Positions 1 through 5,354 of a stretch of DNA of 5,354 nucleotides are shown here, piece after piece. Below the pieces are notes generated by a model. It made no database searches. It had not been told where the DNA came from and worked only from the letters and a program-made list of their open reading frames with translations. Within the stretch, counting starts at the first letter, position 1, and each line of letters starts with the position of its first letter. A program made the translations under genes and the position numbers. This DNA comes from Pseudomonadota bacterium (GTDB lineage Bacteria; Bdellovibrionota_B; Oligoflexia; Oligoflexales; Bin106), in contig JAPOQT010000229.1 of NCBI GenBank assembly GCA_026710525.1, positions 1 through 5,354 of the forward strand, given 5' to 3'.

Positions 1-1
1 T

Positions 2-445
2 CACCCAGTGATTTCTCTCGTGCTATTTAATCTAAATTTTTGGTTTTGGCATCAAGCTCGGTGGTACAATTTGGCTTTATATCATGATCTTTACCATATG
101 TTAGAGCATGCTCTCATGGCCATCACGTCACTATACTTATGGCGTCATATTCTCGACCCCAAACCTCTTCACTCACCTCTTCCTATGGGGCTCCGTATAT
201 TATTCCTTGCTTCTTTTATGGCCCTCAACATTGTTCTCGCTGCCCTCCTCACTTACGCATCTGAACCTTGGTATGCCTATGACAACATCCCCATGCCTAG
301 CTGGTGGGGAGATCACTGGACTCGCCTAGATGATCAAAGACTCGGTGGTTTGATCATGTGGGTCCCTGGTGGGATCATAACATTTTTATTTATGACTCTG
401 TGCTTCTTTGTATGGGTGCAAAGAGAGGGAGAACATCTGGCTTAA
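2..445 (+). CDS. ctaG: Cytochrome c oxidase assembly factor, caa3-type CtaG family (C-terminal part, start outside window)
   Basis: The reading frame is open to the left edge, so the GTG at base 8 is probably an internal valine and not the start. The 147 visible residues match the C-terminal half of caa3-type CtaG, an integral membrane protein needed to form active caa3 oxidase in Bacillus; it is unrelated to Cox11, which is also called CtaG in proteobacteria. Visible family features, counting from the first complete codon, are an opening HP, a WH pair (16-17), a His/Glu-rich stretch with H32, E35 and H36, and a late LDDQRLGGLIMW segment with DQ at 111-112. Four hydrophobic segments (about 3-16, 35-47, 63-83, 115-138) imply a multi-spanning protein ending in a short charged tail. 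The histidines could bind metal, but this is inference. The family call is firm; the exact oxidase partner cannot be seen. It ends 257 bases before pccB, so the two are probably separate transcription units. Confidence 0.85.
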   Translation, partial: HPVISLVLFNLNFWFWHQARWYNLALYHDLYHMLEHALMAITSLYLWRHILDPKPLHSPLPMGLRILFLASFMALNIVLAALLTYASEPWYAYDNIPMPSWWGDHWTRLDDQRLGGLIMWVPGGIITFLFMTLCFFVWVQREGEHLA

Positions 446-559
446 GTCACAAATCCTTGGCTGACTGGAGCTTGGCGAGAGACGTAAACACGTCCTAATA
501 ACAGGAATGATCTGTATCACCAATATAACCACCACCCCTCCCCGTCACAGAATAATACA

Positions 560-590
560 AGGGTAACACCATTAAAATTCAGGTTGCCCT
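560..590 (+). other. Stem-loop between ctaG and pccB
   Basis: AGGGTAAC (560-567) can pair with GTTGCCCT (583-590): eight consecutive pairs including one G-U and three G-C. A further C569-G582 pair is possible if A568 is bulged. The loop is AT-rich. It is not followed by a T-run, so it is not a classical intrinsic terminator. It could mark or protect the 3' end of the ctaG transcript. Its right arm overlaps the -35 box of a candidate promoter. The pairing is seen directly; any role is inference. Confidence 0.3.
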
Positions 591-612
591 AGAAACAACT
601 TGGACTTATAAC
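584..612 (+). promoter_or_regulatory. Candidate sigma70-type promoter P1 for pccB
   Basis: A -35-like TTGCCC (584-589, 4 of 6 consensus bases) is followed after a 17-base spacer by TATAAC (607-612, 5 of 6). Transcription would begin near 619 and leave a leader of about 84 bases before the pccB ATG. The -10 box lies in the left arm of the inverted repeat at 607-656. It was found by eye against the E. coli consensus, so host fit is unproven. Confidence 0.35.
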
Positions 613-656
613 AATCTCACTCGTAGTTTTTTGTTACTTGGCGAGTAATTGTTATA
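607..656. repeat. Long imperfect inverted repeat upstream of pccB
   Basis: The outer arms TATAACAAT (607-615) and ATTGTTATA (648-656) are perfect 9-bp complements. Inside them a second pair, ACTCG (619-623) and CGAGT (642-646), continues the symmetry after a small asymmetric interruption. A competing inner palindrome, TTACT (634-638) with AGTAA (644-648), shares the right side. The arms coincide with the -10 regions of the two candidate promoters, which suits an operator or a DNA cruciform. In a transcript reading through from ctaG the arms could also fold. No known operator consensus was recognised. Confidence 0.45.
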
Positions 657-658
657 CA
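631..658 (+). promoter_or_regulatory. Candidate sigma70-type promoter P2 for pccB
   Basis: TTGTTA (631-636, 4 of 6 against TTGACA) is followed after 16 bases by TATACA (653-658, 4 of 6 against TATAAT). Transcription would begin near 665, leaving a leader of about 38 bases that contains the GGAGG ribosome binding site at 691-695. The spacer carries the inner palindrome at 634-648 and one copy of a 9-base direct repeat, so a bound repressor could block this promoter. This is a prediction by eye only. Confidence 0.35.
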
Positions 659-702
659 CTGAGTATTGGTCCTGAATTATAAAAGGTCATGGAGGATTTC
701 CT

Positions 703-2277
703 ATGCCACAAAATCCTGAGCTACATCTAAGCTCTCTCAGAGAAAAGCAACGAGAAGCAGGCGGTAAAAAAAGAATCGAAGCTCAACACAAAAGAGGCAA
801 ACTCACTGCGAGAGAGAGAATTCTCCGCTTGTTTGATCCCGGGAGTTTTGTTGAGCTCTTTGCTTTTGTTGAGCATAGTGAGCACCAGTTTGGTCTCGAT
901 AAGCAAAAGGTTCTTGGTGATGGTGTGATCACAGGGTTTGGCAAGATTGATGGTCGTCAGGTTTACTGTTACGCACAAGATTTTACCGTTCTTGGTGGCT
1001 CGATGTCTGAAACCAATGCCCGAAAAATTGTGCAAATTATGAAGCTTGCTCAGCAAAATGGTGTTCCTATTATTGGCCTGAATGACTCGGGAGGGGCGAG
1101 AATTCATGAAGGTGTGGGGAGGCTTGGTGGTTACGCTGATATTTTTTATCAAAACGTTCAGGTGTCAGGGGTGGTACCACAATTATCCTTAATACTTGGG
1201 CCATGTGCTGGTGGCGCTGTGTATTCTCCTGCGATCACTGATTTTATTTTTATGGTTGATGGCATTTCTCACATGTTTATTACCGGACCCGATGTGGTTA
1301 AAACCGTGACCTCAGAAGAGGTGAGTTTTGAAGAGTTAGGAGGATCAAAAACCCATGCTATTCATTCGGGTGTGGCTGATCGACGCTTCGCTAGTGAACA
1401 AGCTGCCTTCCAAGGAGTCAGACAGTGGCTATCATATATGCCATCCAATAATAAAGAGTTAGCACCACGGAGCCAAAACCCTGATGCTGCCACGGACCCT
1501 CAGATCAAAGAAACACTAGCCCGAGCTCAAGAAAAACTTGCAACAGTGGTGCCTGCTGATCCCCAGCAGTCATACGATATGGTTGACGTGGTCACCGCCG
1601 TGATGGACCCAGAAACTTTTTGGACAGTTAAGCCAGAGTTTGCTCCTCAGCTTATGACTGGTTTTGCCCGACTAGCCGGGCGAGTTGTTGGTGTGGTTGC
1701 CAATAACCCTAATCACATGGCTGGGGTTCTTGATATTAATGCCTCAATTAAAGGCGCTAGGTTTGTCAGGTTTTGTGATGCTTTTCAAATTCCTTTAATC
1801 ACATTTGTTGATGTACCAGGTTTTTTACCGGGTACAGACCAAGAGCAAGGAGGTATTATACGCCATGGAGCTAAGCTTCTCTATGCCTATTGCGAAGCCA
1901 CAGTTCCTAAGCTCACAGTTATTATTAGAAAAGCTTATGGAGGAGCCTATGATGTGATGTCATCAAAGCATATTGGCAGTGATTTAAATTTAGCTTGGCC
2001 ATGTGCTGAAATTGCTGTGATGGGTGCTGAAGGCGCCTGTAATATTATTTTTAAAAAACAAATTGCTGCCGCGAAGGACCCAGTAAAAGAGCGTCAAAAA
2101 ATGGTGAACGAGTATGTTCAAACCTTTGCTAACCCTTATCAGGCAGCAAAAAAAGGCTATATTGATGCGGTTATTTTTCCTGGTGAAACCCGTAAATACC
2201 TTGTTCAAGGATTAGAAGCCACCGCCAGTAAACGGTTAGCTCTCCCACGACGGAAGCATGGCAATATACCCCTGTAA
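703..2277 (+). CDS. pccB: Acyl-CoA carboxylase carboxyltransferase subunit, probably propionyl-CoA carboxylase beta chain
   Basis: This subunit transfers the carboxyl group from carboxybiotin to an acyl-CoA; with propionyl-CoA the product is methylmalonyl-CoA, used in breakdown of propionate, odd-chain fatty acids and some amino acids. At 524 residues it is full length and has both crotonase-like halves. The N-terminal half contains SGGAR (129-133) and the first oxyanion-hole loop GPCAGGAVYSP (166-176). The C-terminal half contains VDVPGFLPGTDQE (369-381) and the second loop KAYGGAYDVM (410-419). Asp416 in that loop corresponds to the position where PccB has Asp and acetyl-CoA-preferring AccB of Streptomyces has Ile, which supports propionyl-CoA. 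The ending RKHGNIPL is typical of the family. The ATG at 703 is supported by GGAGG at 691-695 with a 7-base gap. The alternative, the alpha subunit of methylmalonyl-CoA decarboxylase (MmdA), is a close homologue; the biotin carboxylase gene next door argues against it. The protein is probably cytoplasmic, in an alpha/beta dodecamer with the next two gene products. Confidence 0.93.
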   Translation: MPQNPELHLSSLREKQREAGGKKRIEAQHKRGKLTARERILRLFDPGSFVELFAFVEHSEHQFGLDKQKVLGDGVITGFGKIDGRQVYCYAQDFTVLGGSMSETNARKIVQIMKLAQQNGVPIIGLNDSGGARIHEGVGRLGGYADIFYQNVQVSGVVPQLSLILGPCAGGAVYSPAITDFIFMVDGISHMFITGPDVVKTVTSEEVSFEELGGSKTHAIHSGVADRRFASEQAAFQGVRQWLSYMPSNNKELAPRSQNPDAATDPQIKETLARAQEKLATVVPADPQQSYDMVDVVTAVMDPETFWTVKPEFAPQLMTGFARLAGRVVGVVANNPNHMAGVLDINASIKGARFVRFCDAFQIPLITFVDVPGFLPGTDQEQGGIIRHGAKLLYAYCEATVPKLTVIIRKAYGGAYDVMSSKHIGSDLNLAWPCAEIAVMGAEGACNIIFKKQIAAAKDPVKERQKMVNEYVQTFANPYQAAKKGYIDAVIFPGETRKYLVQGLEATASKRLALPRRKHGNIPL

Positions 2278-2292
2278 ATTCAGGAATTGATG

Positions 2293-2319
2293 GTTTTTTG
2301 GTAGCAACAACCAAAAAAC
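2293..2319. repeat. Perfect 10-bp inverted repeat (AU-rich hairpin) after pccB
   Basis: GTTTTTTGGT (2293-2302) and ACCAAAAAAC (2310-2319) are perfect complements around a 7-base loop, AGCAACA. The hairpin starts 15 bases after the pccB stop codon. The T-run lies inside the left arm and no T-run follows the stem on either strand, so it is not a standard Rho-independent terminator. It may protect the pccB mRNA 3' end, or act at DNA level beside the TTGACA box that begins at 2320. The structure is certain; the role is inference. Confidence 0.55.
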
Positions 2320-2346
2320 TTGACAGTGTATTATATCCCTGATAAA
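2320..2346 (+). promoter_or_regulatory. Weak candidate promoter with a perfect -35 TTGACA
   Basis: TTGACA (2320-2325) matches the sigma70 -35 consensus exactly. The best -10 partner is GATAAA (2341-2346, 4 of 6), but the spacer is only 15 bases, which is short. It lies directly against the right arm of the preceding hairpin. It may be a secondary promoter for the biotin carboxylase gene or a chance match. Confidence 0.25.
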
Positions 2347-2375
2347 TCGAAGGATTTAACGTCGTGTGGTATAAT
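2347..2375 (+). promoter_or_regulatory. Extended -10 promoter for the biotin carboxylase gene
   Basis: TATAAT (2370-2375) is a perfect -10 box and is preceded by TGG (2367-2369), giving the full extended -10 pattern TGnTATAAT. At a 17-base spacer the -35 position holds TCGAAG (2347-2352), which matches only 3 of 6 bases; a weak -35 is normal for extended -10 promoters. Transcription would begin near 2382 and leave a leader of about 110 bases. This is the best promoter-like sequence I see in the window. It implies that the carboxylase and carrier genes can be transcribed independently of pccB. Confidence 0.55.
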
Positions 2376-2391
2376 TCTCTTCGCGAAACTT

Positions 2392-2425
2392 CAGTCATCA
2401 TGGTTTGAATATGTGACTGTTTGTT
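2392..2425 (+). other. Leader stem-loop with short U-rich tail, possible attenuator
   Basis: CAGTCA (2392-2397) pairs with TGACTG (2414-2419), and CAT (2399-2401) pairs with ATG (2411-2413) once T2398 is bulged. This gives nine pairs around a 9-base loop. The stem is followed by TTTGTT (2420-2425), which resembles a weak terminator tail. It lies inside the leader predicted from the extended -10 promoter and about 70 bases before the start codon. The stem has few G-C pairs, so termination would be inefficient. A regulatory role is inference. Confidence 0.25.
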
Positions 2426-2491
2426 AATGGTTATTACATAATCAAAAGGTGTGACCCATCGAATGTTGCAAGAGGTCGTAAGGAGATCGGT

Positions 2492-4048
2492 GTGTCATCA
2501 TCGAAAGTAAACATTAAACCACTAAAAAGGGTATTAGTCGCTAATAGGGGTGAGATTGCGGTTAGAATAATTCGAGCTCTCCGTGAGTTATCTATCGAGT
2601 CCGTTGCTCTGTACAGCGATGCTGATAGGGAGTCGTTGCATGTCCATCTCGCTGACTATGCCATCAGAATCACCGGCGACACTTCCTTAGAACAAACCTA
2701 TCTTGATCATAACAAAGTGATTCAAGCTGCTCTTATGAGTAACTGTGATGGTCTGCACCCTGGTTATGGGTTTCTTTCAGAAAACGAAGCTTTTGTGAGC
2801 TCCTTAGAACAGCAAACAACCATACGATTTATTGGACCATCAGCCCATGCTACCAGAGAGCTTGGTGATAAAGTTCGGGCAAAAGAACTCGCCAAAAAGG
2901 TAGGTATTCCTGTTCTTGGTGGTTCAAGTCAAGCCTTATCATCATTATCTGAACTAAAAGAGATTAGCACCCGGATTGGTTTACCAATAGTTCTGAAAGC
3001 ATCGGCTGGTGGTGGTGGTCGGGGGATGCGCGTGGTGACGAAGTTAGAAGATCTTAGTCGTTGTTACACTGAAGCGAAACGAGAGGCTTTGAGTTGTTTT
3101 GGTGAAGATGGTGTTTTCTGTGAGAAGTATCTTCTTAAACCACGACACATTGAATTTCAGACGTTATTTGATGATTATGGTGGAGCGATTCATTTATATG
3201 AGCGGGACTGTTCGGTGCAAAGACGCTATCAAAAAATCATTGAGGAAGCTCCGAGTCCCGTGTTAAATCATCGCTTGAGAACAGAAATGGGAGTGATGGC
3301 GATTAATTTAGGGCTGAGTGCTGGTTATTCGGGTGTGGCCACAGTGGAGTTTATTTGTGACGGCCACGATTATTATTTTATGGAAATGAATACTCGGATT
3401 CAGGTTGAGCACCCGGTGACTGAGATGATCACGGGGATTGATTTGGTGAAAGAGTCAGTGCGAGTCGCTGAAGGCAGACCCTTAAGTTTGAAACAAGAAG
3501 ATATTGTGATCCGTGGTCATGCCATTGAACTTCGGGTGAACGCCGAAGATCCTTGTTCTGATTTTGCCCCATCTTTTGGTCGTATTGATCGTGTCCAGTG
3601 GCCCAGCGGTCCTTTCACCCGAGTCGATAGTCATATTTTTTCAGGTTATCAAGTTCCAGATATATATGATTCACTACTTGGTAAAATTATTGTATGGGGT
3701 CACGATCGTAAGGAAGCGATCTTGCGTGCTCGCCGAGCATTAAAAGAAACAGAGATTTCACCCCTTGAGACCACCATTTCTTTCCATGAAACACTGTTAG
3801 CTCATCAAGACTTTGTTGAAAACCGAATATCTACGACCTACCTGGGCGATCATAAAGATGAACTGCTCAAGTTACTAGATCATGATGTGTCCCAGTTAGA
3901 CCAAGAAGAGGTCAGAATGATGTGTGCTGTTCTTGTCGAACACGAATGGCAAAAAAAATCCGTTTTACCACCCCAGAAAAAAGCTGATGCCCCAGACACA
4001 GAAAACAGTAACGATTTTCTTTGGCAATCTTCTGAAGAAGACTGGTAA
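2492..4048 (+). CDS. accC: Biotin carboxylase subunit of the acyl-CoA carboxylase (stand-alone)
   Basis: This subunit uses ATP and bicarbonate to carboxylate the biotin carried by the downstream protein. The N-terminal domain begins with VLVANRGEIAVRIIRA (14-29). The ATP-grasp region has the glycine loop GGGGRGM (173-179) after Lys169, ERDCSVQRRYQK (237-248), and EMNTRIQVEHPVTE (298-311). Catalytic and ligand residues known from E. coli AccC are all present: Lys248, Glu298, Asn300, Arg302, Glu306 and Arg348. At 518 residues it exceeds E. coli AccC (449) by about 65; the excess is a C-terminal tail rich in Lys, then Asp/Glu/Ser, ending SSEEDW. It has no biotin transfer or biotinyl domain, unlike fused PccA. 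The GTG start is supported by AAGGAG (2480-2485) with a 6-base gap, and the match to the family begins close behind. The partner is probably PccB, but service to a general acetyl-CoA carboxylase cannot be excluded. Confidence 0.93.
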   Translation: MSSSKVNIKPLKRVLVANRGEIAVRIIRALRELSIESVALYSDADRESLHVHLADYAIRITGDTSLEQTYLDHNKVIQAALMSNCDGLHPGYGFLSENEAFVSSLEQQTTIRFIGPSAHATRELGDKVRAKELAKKVGIPVLGGSSQALSSLSELKEISTRIGLPIVLKASAGGGGRGMRVVTKLEDLSRCYTEAKREALSCFGEDGVFCEKYLLKPRHIEFQTLFDDYGGAIHLYERDCSVQRRYQKIIEEAPSPVLNHRLRTEMGVMAINLGLSAGYSGVATVEFICDGHDYYFMEMNTRIQVEHPVTEMITGIDLVKESVRVAEGRPLSLKQEDIVIRGHAIELRVNAEDPCSDFAPSFGRIDRVQWPSGPFTRVDSHIFSGYQVPDIYDSLLGKIIVWGHDRKEAILRARRALKETEISPLETTISFHETLLAHQDFVENRISTTYLGDHKDELLKLLDHDVSQLDQEEVRMMCAVLVEHEWQKKSVLPPQKKADAPDTENSNDFLWQSSEEDW

Positions 4049-4099
4049 TATCATATGACCTAGTAGCGATGTGAGGCTCGTTCCCTGGAGACATCTGAT

Positions 4100-4786
4100 A
4101 TGAAATGGTTAATTACCTTACCCCATGAGAACCATGCTCTTGAATCATCTGATTTAAAAAATAAGGCTGATGGCCTTAGAATTCCTGAGTATATTCAATA
4201 TTTGATGGAGACCAAGGCTAGCCTTGTAGGAAATCAGGGAGATTATATCAGGGTTGATCATAACAATGGTGCTGTTGATATTCGTTATGATCCTGTGAAT
4301 AGGGTTGTTTTTATTAAACAAACAACCAGAGAAAGCAAAAAAAATCAACCACAAGTGCCCTACTCTGAAACATCAGGTCTCATTTTTGAAAAAATTGTTC
4401 GAGTAGCTGCTAAAAAAGTTGAATGGCAAAACAACCTTCCCTTTGCTATGACAGCAAAAGTGATCTCCTCTCAGATGGTTTTGCGTCACCTAAAAGTGAA
4501 GGTGTCGGAGTACTATGCTAGGAAAACTCATGTTCTCTCGTCATCACACCAGTCATCTCAAGGCCACTATGAGGTCACTTCCACACTCACTGGGAGAGTG
4601 GTCCAGGTGAATATACAACCTGGCAGTCAGGTAAAAAAAACAGATTGTGTTGCTATTATTGAAGCTATGAAAATGGAAAATAAGATTTTTGCTGGCGAAA
4701 ATGGCATCGTTAAAGAAGTTCATATGGCAGTGGGGAAACGGGTAACAGTAGGTAATATCCTGTGTTCTATTAAACTCACCCCCTAA
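4100..4786 (+). CDS. Biotin carboxyl carrier protein with long N-terminal region
   Basis: The C-terminal domain (about 158-227) is a biotinyl domain. It has TLTGRVVQVNIQPGSQV at 162-178 and EAMKMENKI at 188-196, with Lys191 the expected site of biotin attachment, followed by the second half-hairpin ending in VTVGNILCSI. A flexible Ser/His/Gln stretch (about 147-156) replaces the Ala/Pro linker of E. coli AccB. The first 140 or so residues are not clearly recognised: they are mixed polar and beta-like, with segments such as YIRVDHNNGAVDIRY. By position they correspond to the biotin transfer (BT) domain that links biotin carboxylase to carrier in PccA alpha chains, so they may dock the carrier onto the other subunits; this is inference. 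The gene follows biotin carboxylase after 51 bases, and GGAG (4087-4090) sits 9 bases before the ATG. Carrier function is very likely; substrate pathway follows from the neighbours. Confidence 0.88.
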   Translation: MKWLITLPHENHALESSDLKNKADGLRIPEYIQYLMETKASLVGNQGDYIRVDHNNGAVDIRYDPVNRVVFIKQTTRESKKNQPQVPYSETSGLIFEKIVRVAAKKVEWQNNLPFAMTAKVISSQMVLRHLKVKVSEYYARKTHVLSSSHQSSQGHYEVTSTLTGRVVQVNIQPGSQVKKTDCVAIIEAMKMENKIFAGENGIVKEVHMAVGKRVTVGNILCSIKLTP

Positions 4787-4787
4787 A

Positions 4788-5288
4788 GTGCTTAAAGGTC
4801 ATCGTGTGATAAGGTTACGTTCGGTACTGACGTTTTTGGTCAAATTTATTGCCACCGGCTTTTATTCTGGTTTATCACCAGTCGCTCCAGGCACAATGGG
4901 AACCATTCCTGGACTACTTATTATCTGGCTGTTTTCTTTTGATCAGTTGATAGCACCTTATGTTTTGTATTTACCAATACTCGCTTTAGGTTACTGGGTG
5001 ATTAAGTTATACGAAGCTAATAAACAGACACACGATCCTCGAGAAATCGTGATTGATGAAATGCTAGGATTTTCCTTGATTTTTCTATTTATTCCCGTAT
5101 CATGGCCTTTGCTTTTAGCTGGATTTGTTTGTTTCCGATTATTTGATATGACAAAAATTGGCCCTGTTGGTTGGTGTGAAAGAACATGGCATGGTACGCC
5201 GATGGGTACTTTACTCGATGATCTTATGGCTGGACTACTCTCCGTATTTGTGATACAAGTTTTTATTCATATCGGCTTATTAAGCTAG
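4788..5288 (+). CDS. pgpA: Phosphatidylglycerophosphatase A
   Basis: PgpA removes phosphate from phosphatidylglycerophosphate at the inner membrane, the last step of phosphatidylglycerol synthesis. The 166 residues fit the family length (E. coli about 172). Family motifs in order are SGLSPVAPGTMGT (27-39), DPREIVIDE (83-91), AGFVCFRLFD (111-120) and MGTLLDDLMAG (139-149); the acidic residues are the likely metal and catalytic ligands. Hydrophobic segments near 40-50, 56-72, 93-119 and 147-165 indicate membrane insertion. The block before LDD reads HGTPMGT where many homologues have GG.GIM, so this end is somewhat divergent. The gene begins one base after the carrier stop codon, implying co-transcription. 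The GTG at 4788 has no Shine-Dalgarno sequence; the in-frame GTG at 4806 has AAAGG (4794-4798) 7 bases before it and may be the true start, removing six residues outside the conserved core. Confidence 0.9.
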   Translation: MLKGHRVIRLRSVLTFLVKFIATGFYSGLSPVAPGTMGTIPGLLIIWLFSFDQLIAPYVLYLPILALGYWVIKLYEANKQTHDPREIVIDEMLGFSLIFLFIPVSWPLLLAGFVCFRLFDMTKIGPVGWCERTWHGTPMGTLLDDLMAGLLSVFVIQVFIHIGLLS

Positions 5289-5354
5289 TTATGACGAATT
5301 ATGTTAAGTATGTGACGTAGAGATGTATGATGATGGCTAATCAAGATAAATGAA
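5289..5354. other. Non-coding sequence after pgpA, no gene supported
   Basis: All three forward frames meet stop codons soon after pgpA. There is no GC-rich hairpin with T-run, so no intrinsic terminator is visible and transcription may continue rightward. An ATG at 5350-5352 is the only start codon that could open a longer gene beyond the edge, but no clear ribosome binding site precedes it. Confidence 0.4.

Noticed and set aside
108..329. A 73-codon plus-strand frame within ctaG
   Set aside because: It is an out-of-frame shadow of the membrane protein gene; its hydrophobicity follows from the host codons.
481..494. Small hairpin GACGT-AAAC-ACGTC after ctaG as a terminator
   Set aside because: The stem is only 5 bp and no T-run follows; it is too weak to call.
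446..702. Possible tRNA, small RNA gene or riboswitch in the gap before pccB
   Set aside because: No tRNA cloverleaf and no riboswitch core that I recognise; only short hairpins and promoter-like boxes are visible.
727..1152. A 141-codon open frame on the minus strand inside pccB
   Set aside because: It lies fully opposite a well-conserved gene, its translation is low-complexity and resembles no family, and the pccB codon pattern explains the lack of stops.
2171..2401. A 76-codon minus-strand frame across the pccB end and the following gap
   Set aside because: It resembles no family, shows no ribosome binding site that I can see, and overlaps conserved pccB sequence, the hairpin and the promoter.
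5327..5353. Short frame (MMMANQDK) whose TGA overlaps the ATG at 5350
   Set aside because: It is only eight codons with no clear ribosome binding site; the ATGA overlap is easily a coincidence at the window edge.
1..5354. Defence island, phage or mobile element
   Set aside because: All intact genes are metabolic or lipid/respiratory housekeeping genes, and no transposase, integrase, terminal repeats or direct target duplications were seen.

Overview
The window reads as a piece of a Gram-negative, aerobically respiring bacterial chromosome, most likely a member of the Pseudomonadota or a neighbouring phylum. This rests on protein family content: a caa3-type CtaG oxidase-assembly protein, a biotin-dependent acyl-CoA carboxylase, and a PgpA-type phosphatidylglycerophosphatase. 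The DNA is moderately AT-rich. No genus can be named from the sequence alone. All genes lie on the + strand, coding is dense, and I see no insertion sequence, phage gene, CRISPR array, tRNA or rRNA.

Layout: (1) 2-445 is the C-terminal part of a ctaG-like membrane protein whose start lies outside the window. (2) 446-702 is non-coding. It holds a stem-loop, two candidate sigma70-type promoters and a long imperfect inverted repeat whose two arms overlap the two -10 elements. (3) 703-2277 is an acyl-CoA carboxyltransferase, best read as propionyl-CoA carboxylase beta chain (PccB). (4) 2278-2491 is non-coding. It has a perfect 10-bp AU-rich inverted repeat just after pccB, a consensus TTGACA box, an extended -10 promoter with a perfect TGnTATAAT, and a leader stem-loop. 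(5) 2492-4048 is a stand-alone biotin carboxylase subunit with a C-terminal tail. (6) 4100-4786 is a biotin carboxyl carrier protein with a long, poorly recognised N-terminal region and a canonical EAMKM biotinylation motif. (7) 4788-5288 is PgpA, one base after the carrier stop codon. (8) 5289-5354 contains no supported gene.

The three carboxylase genes together supply all parts of one enzyme: biotin carboxylase charges biotin on the carrier protein, and the PccB-like subunit moves the carboxyl group to an acyl-CoA. In many organisms biotin carboxylase and carrier are fused in one alpha chain (PccA); here they are separate proteins. An Asp in the second oxyanion-hole motif of PccB favours propionyl-CoA as substrate, giving methylmalonyl-CoA. 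PgpA belongs to phosphatidylglycerol synthesis; its link to the carboxylase genes appears to be only co-transcription.

I found no convincing undescribed system. The points most worth checking are the regulatory architecture of the two intergenic regions, the split alpha subunit, the unassigned N-terminal part of the carrier protein, and the start codon of pgpA.
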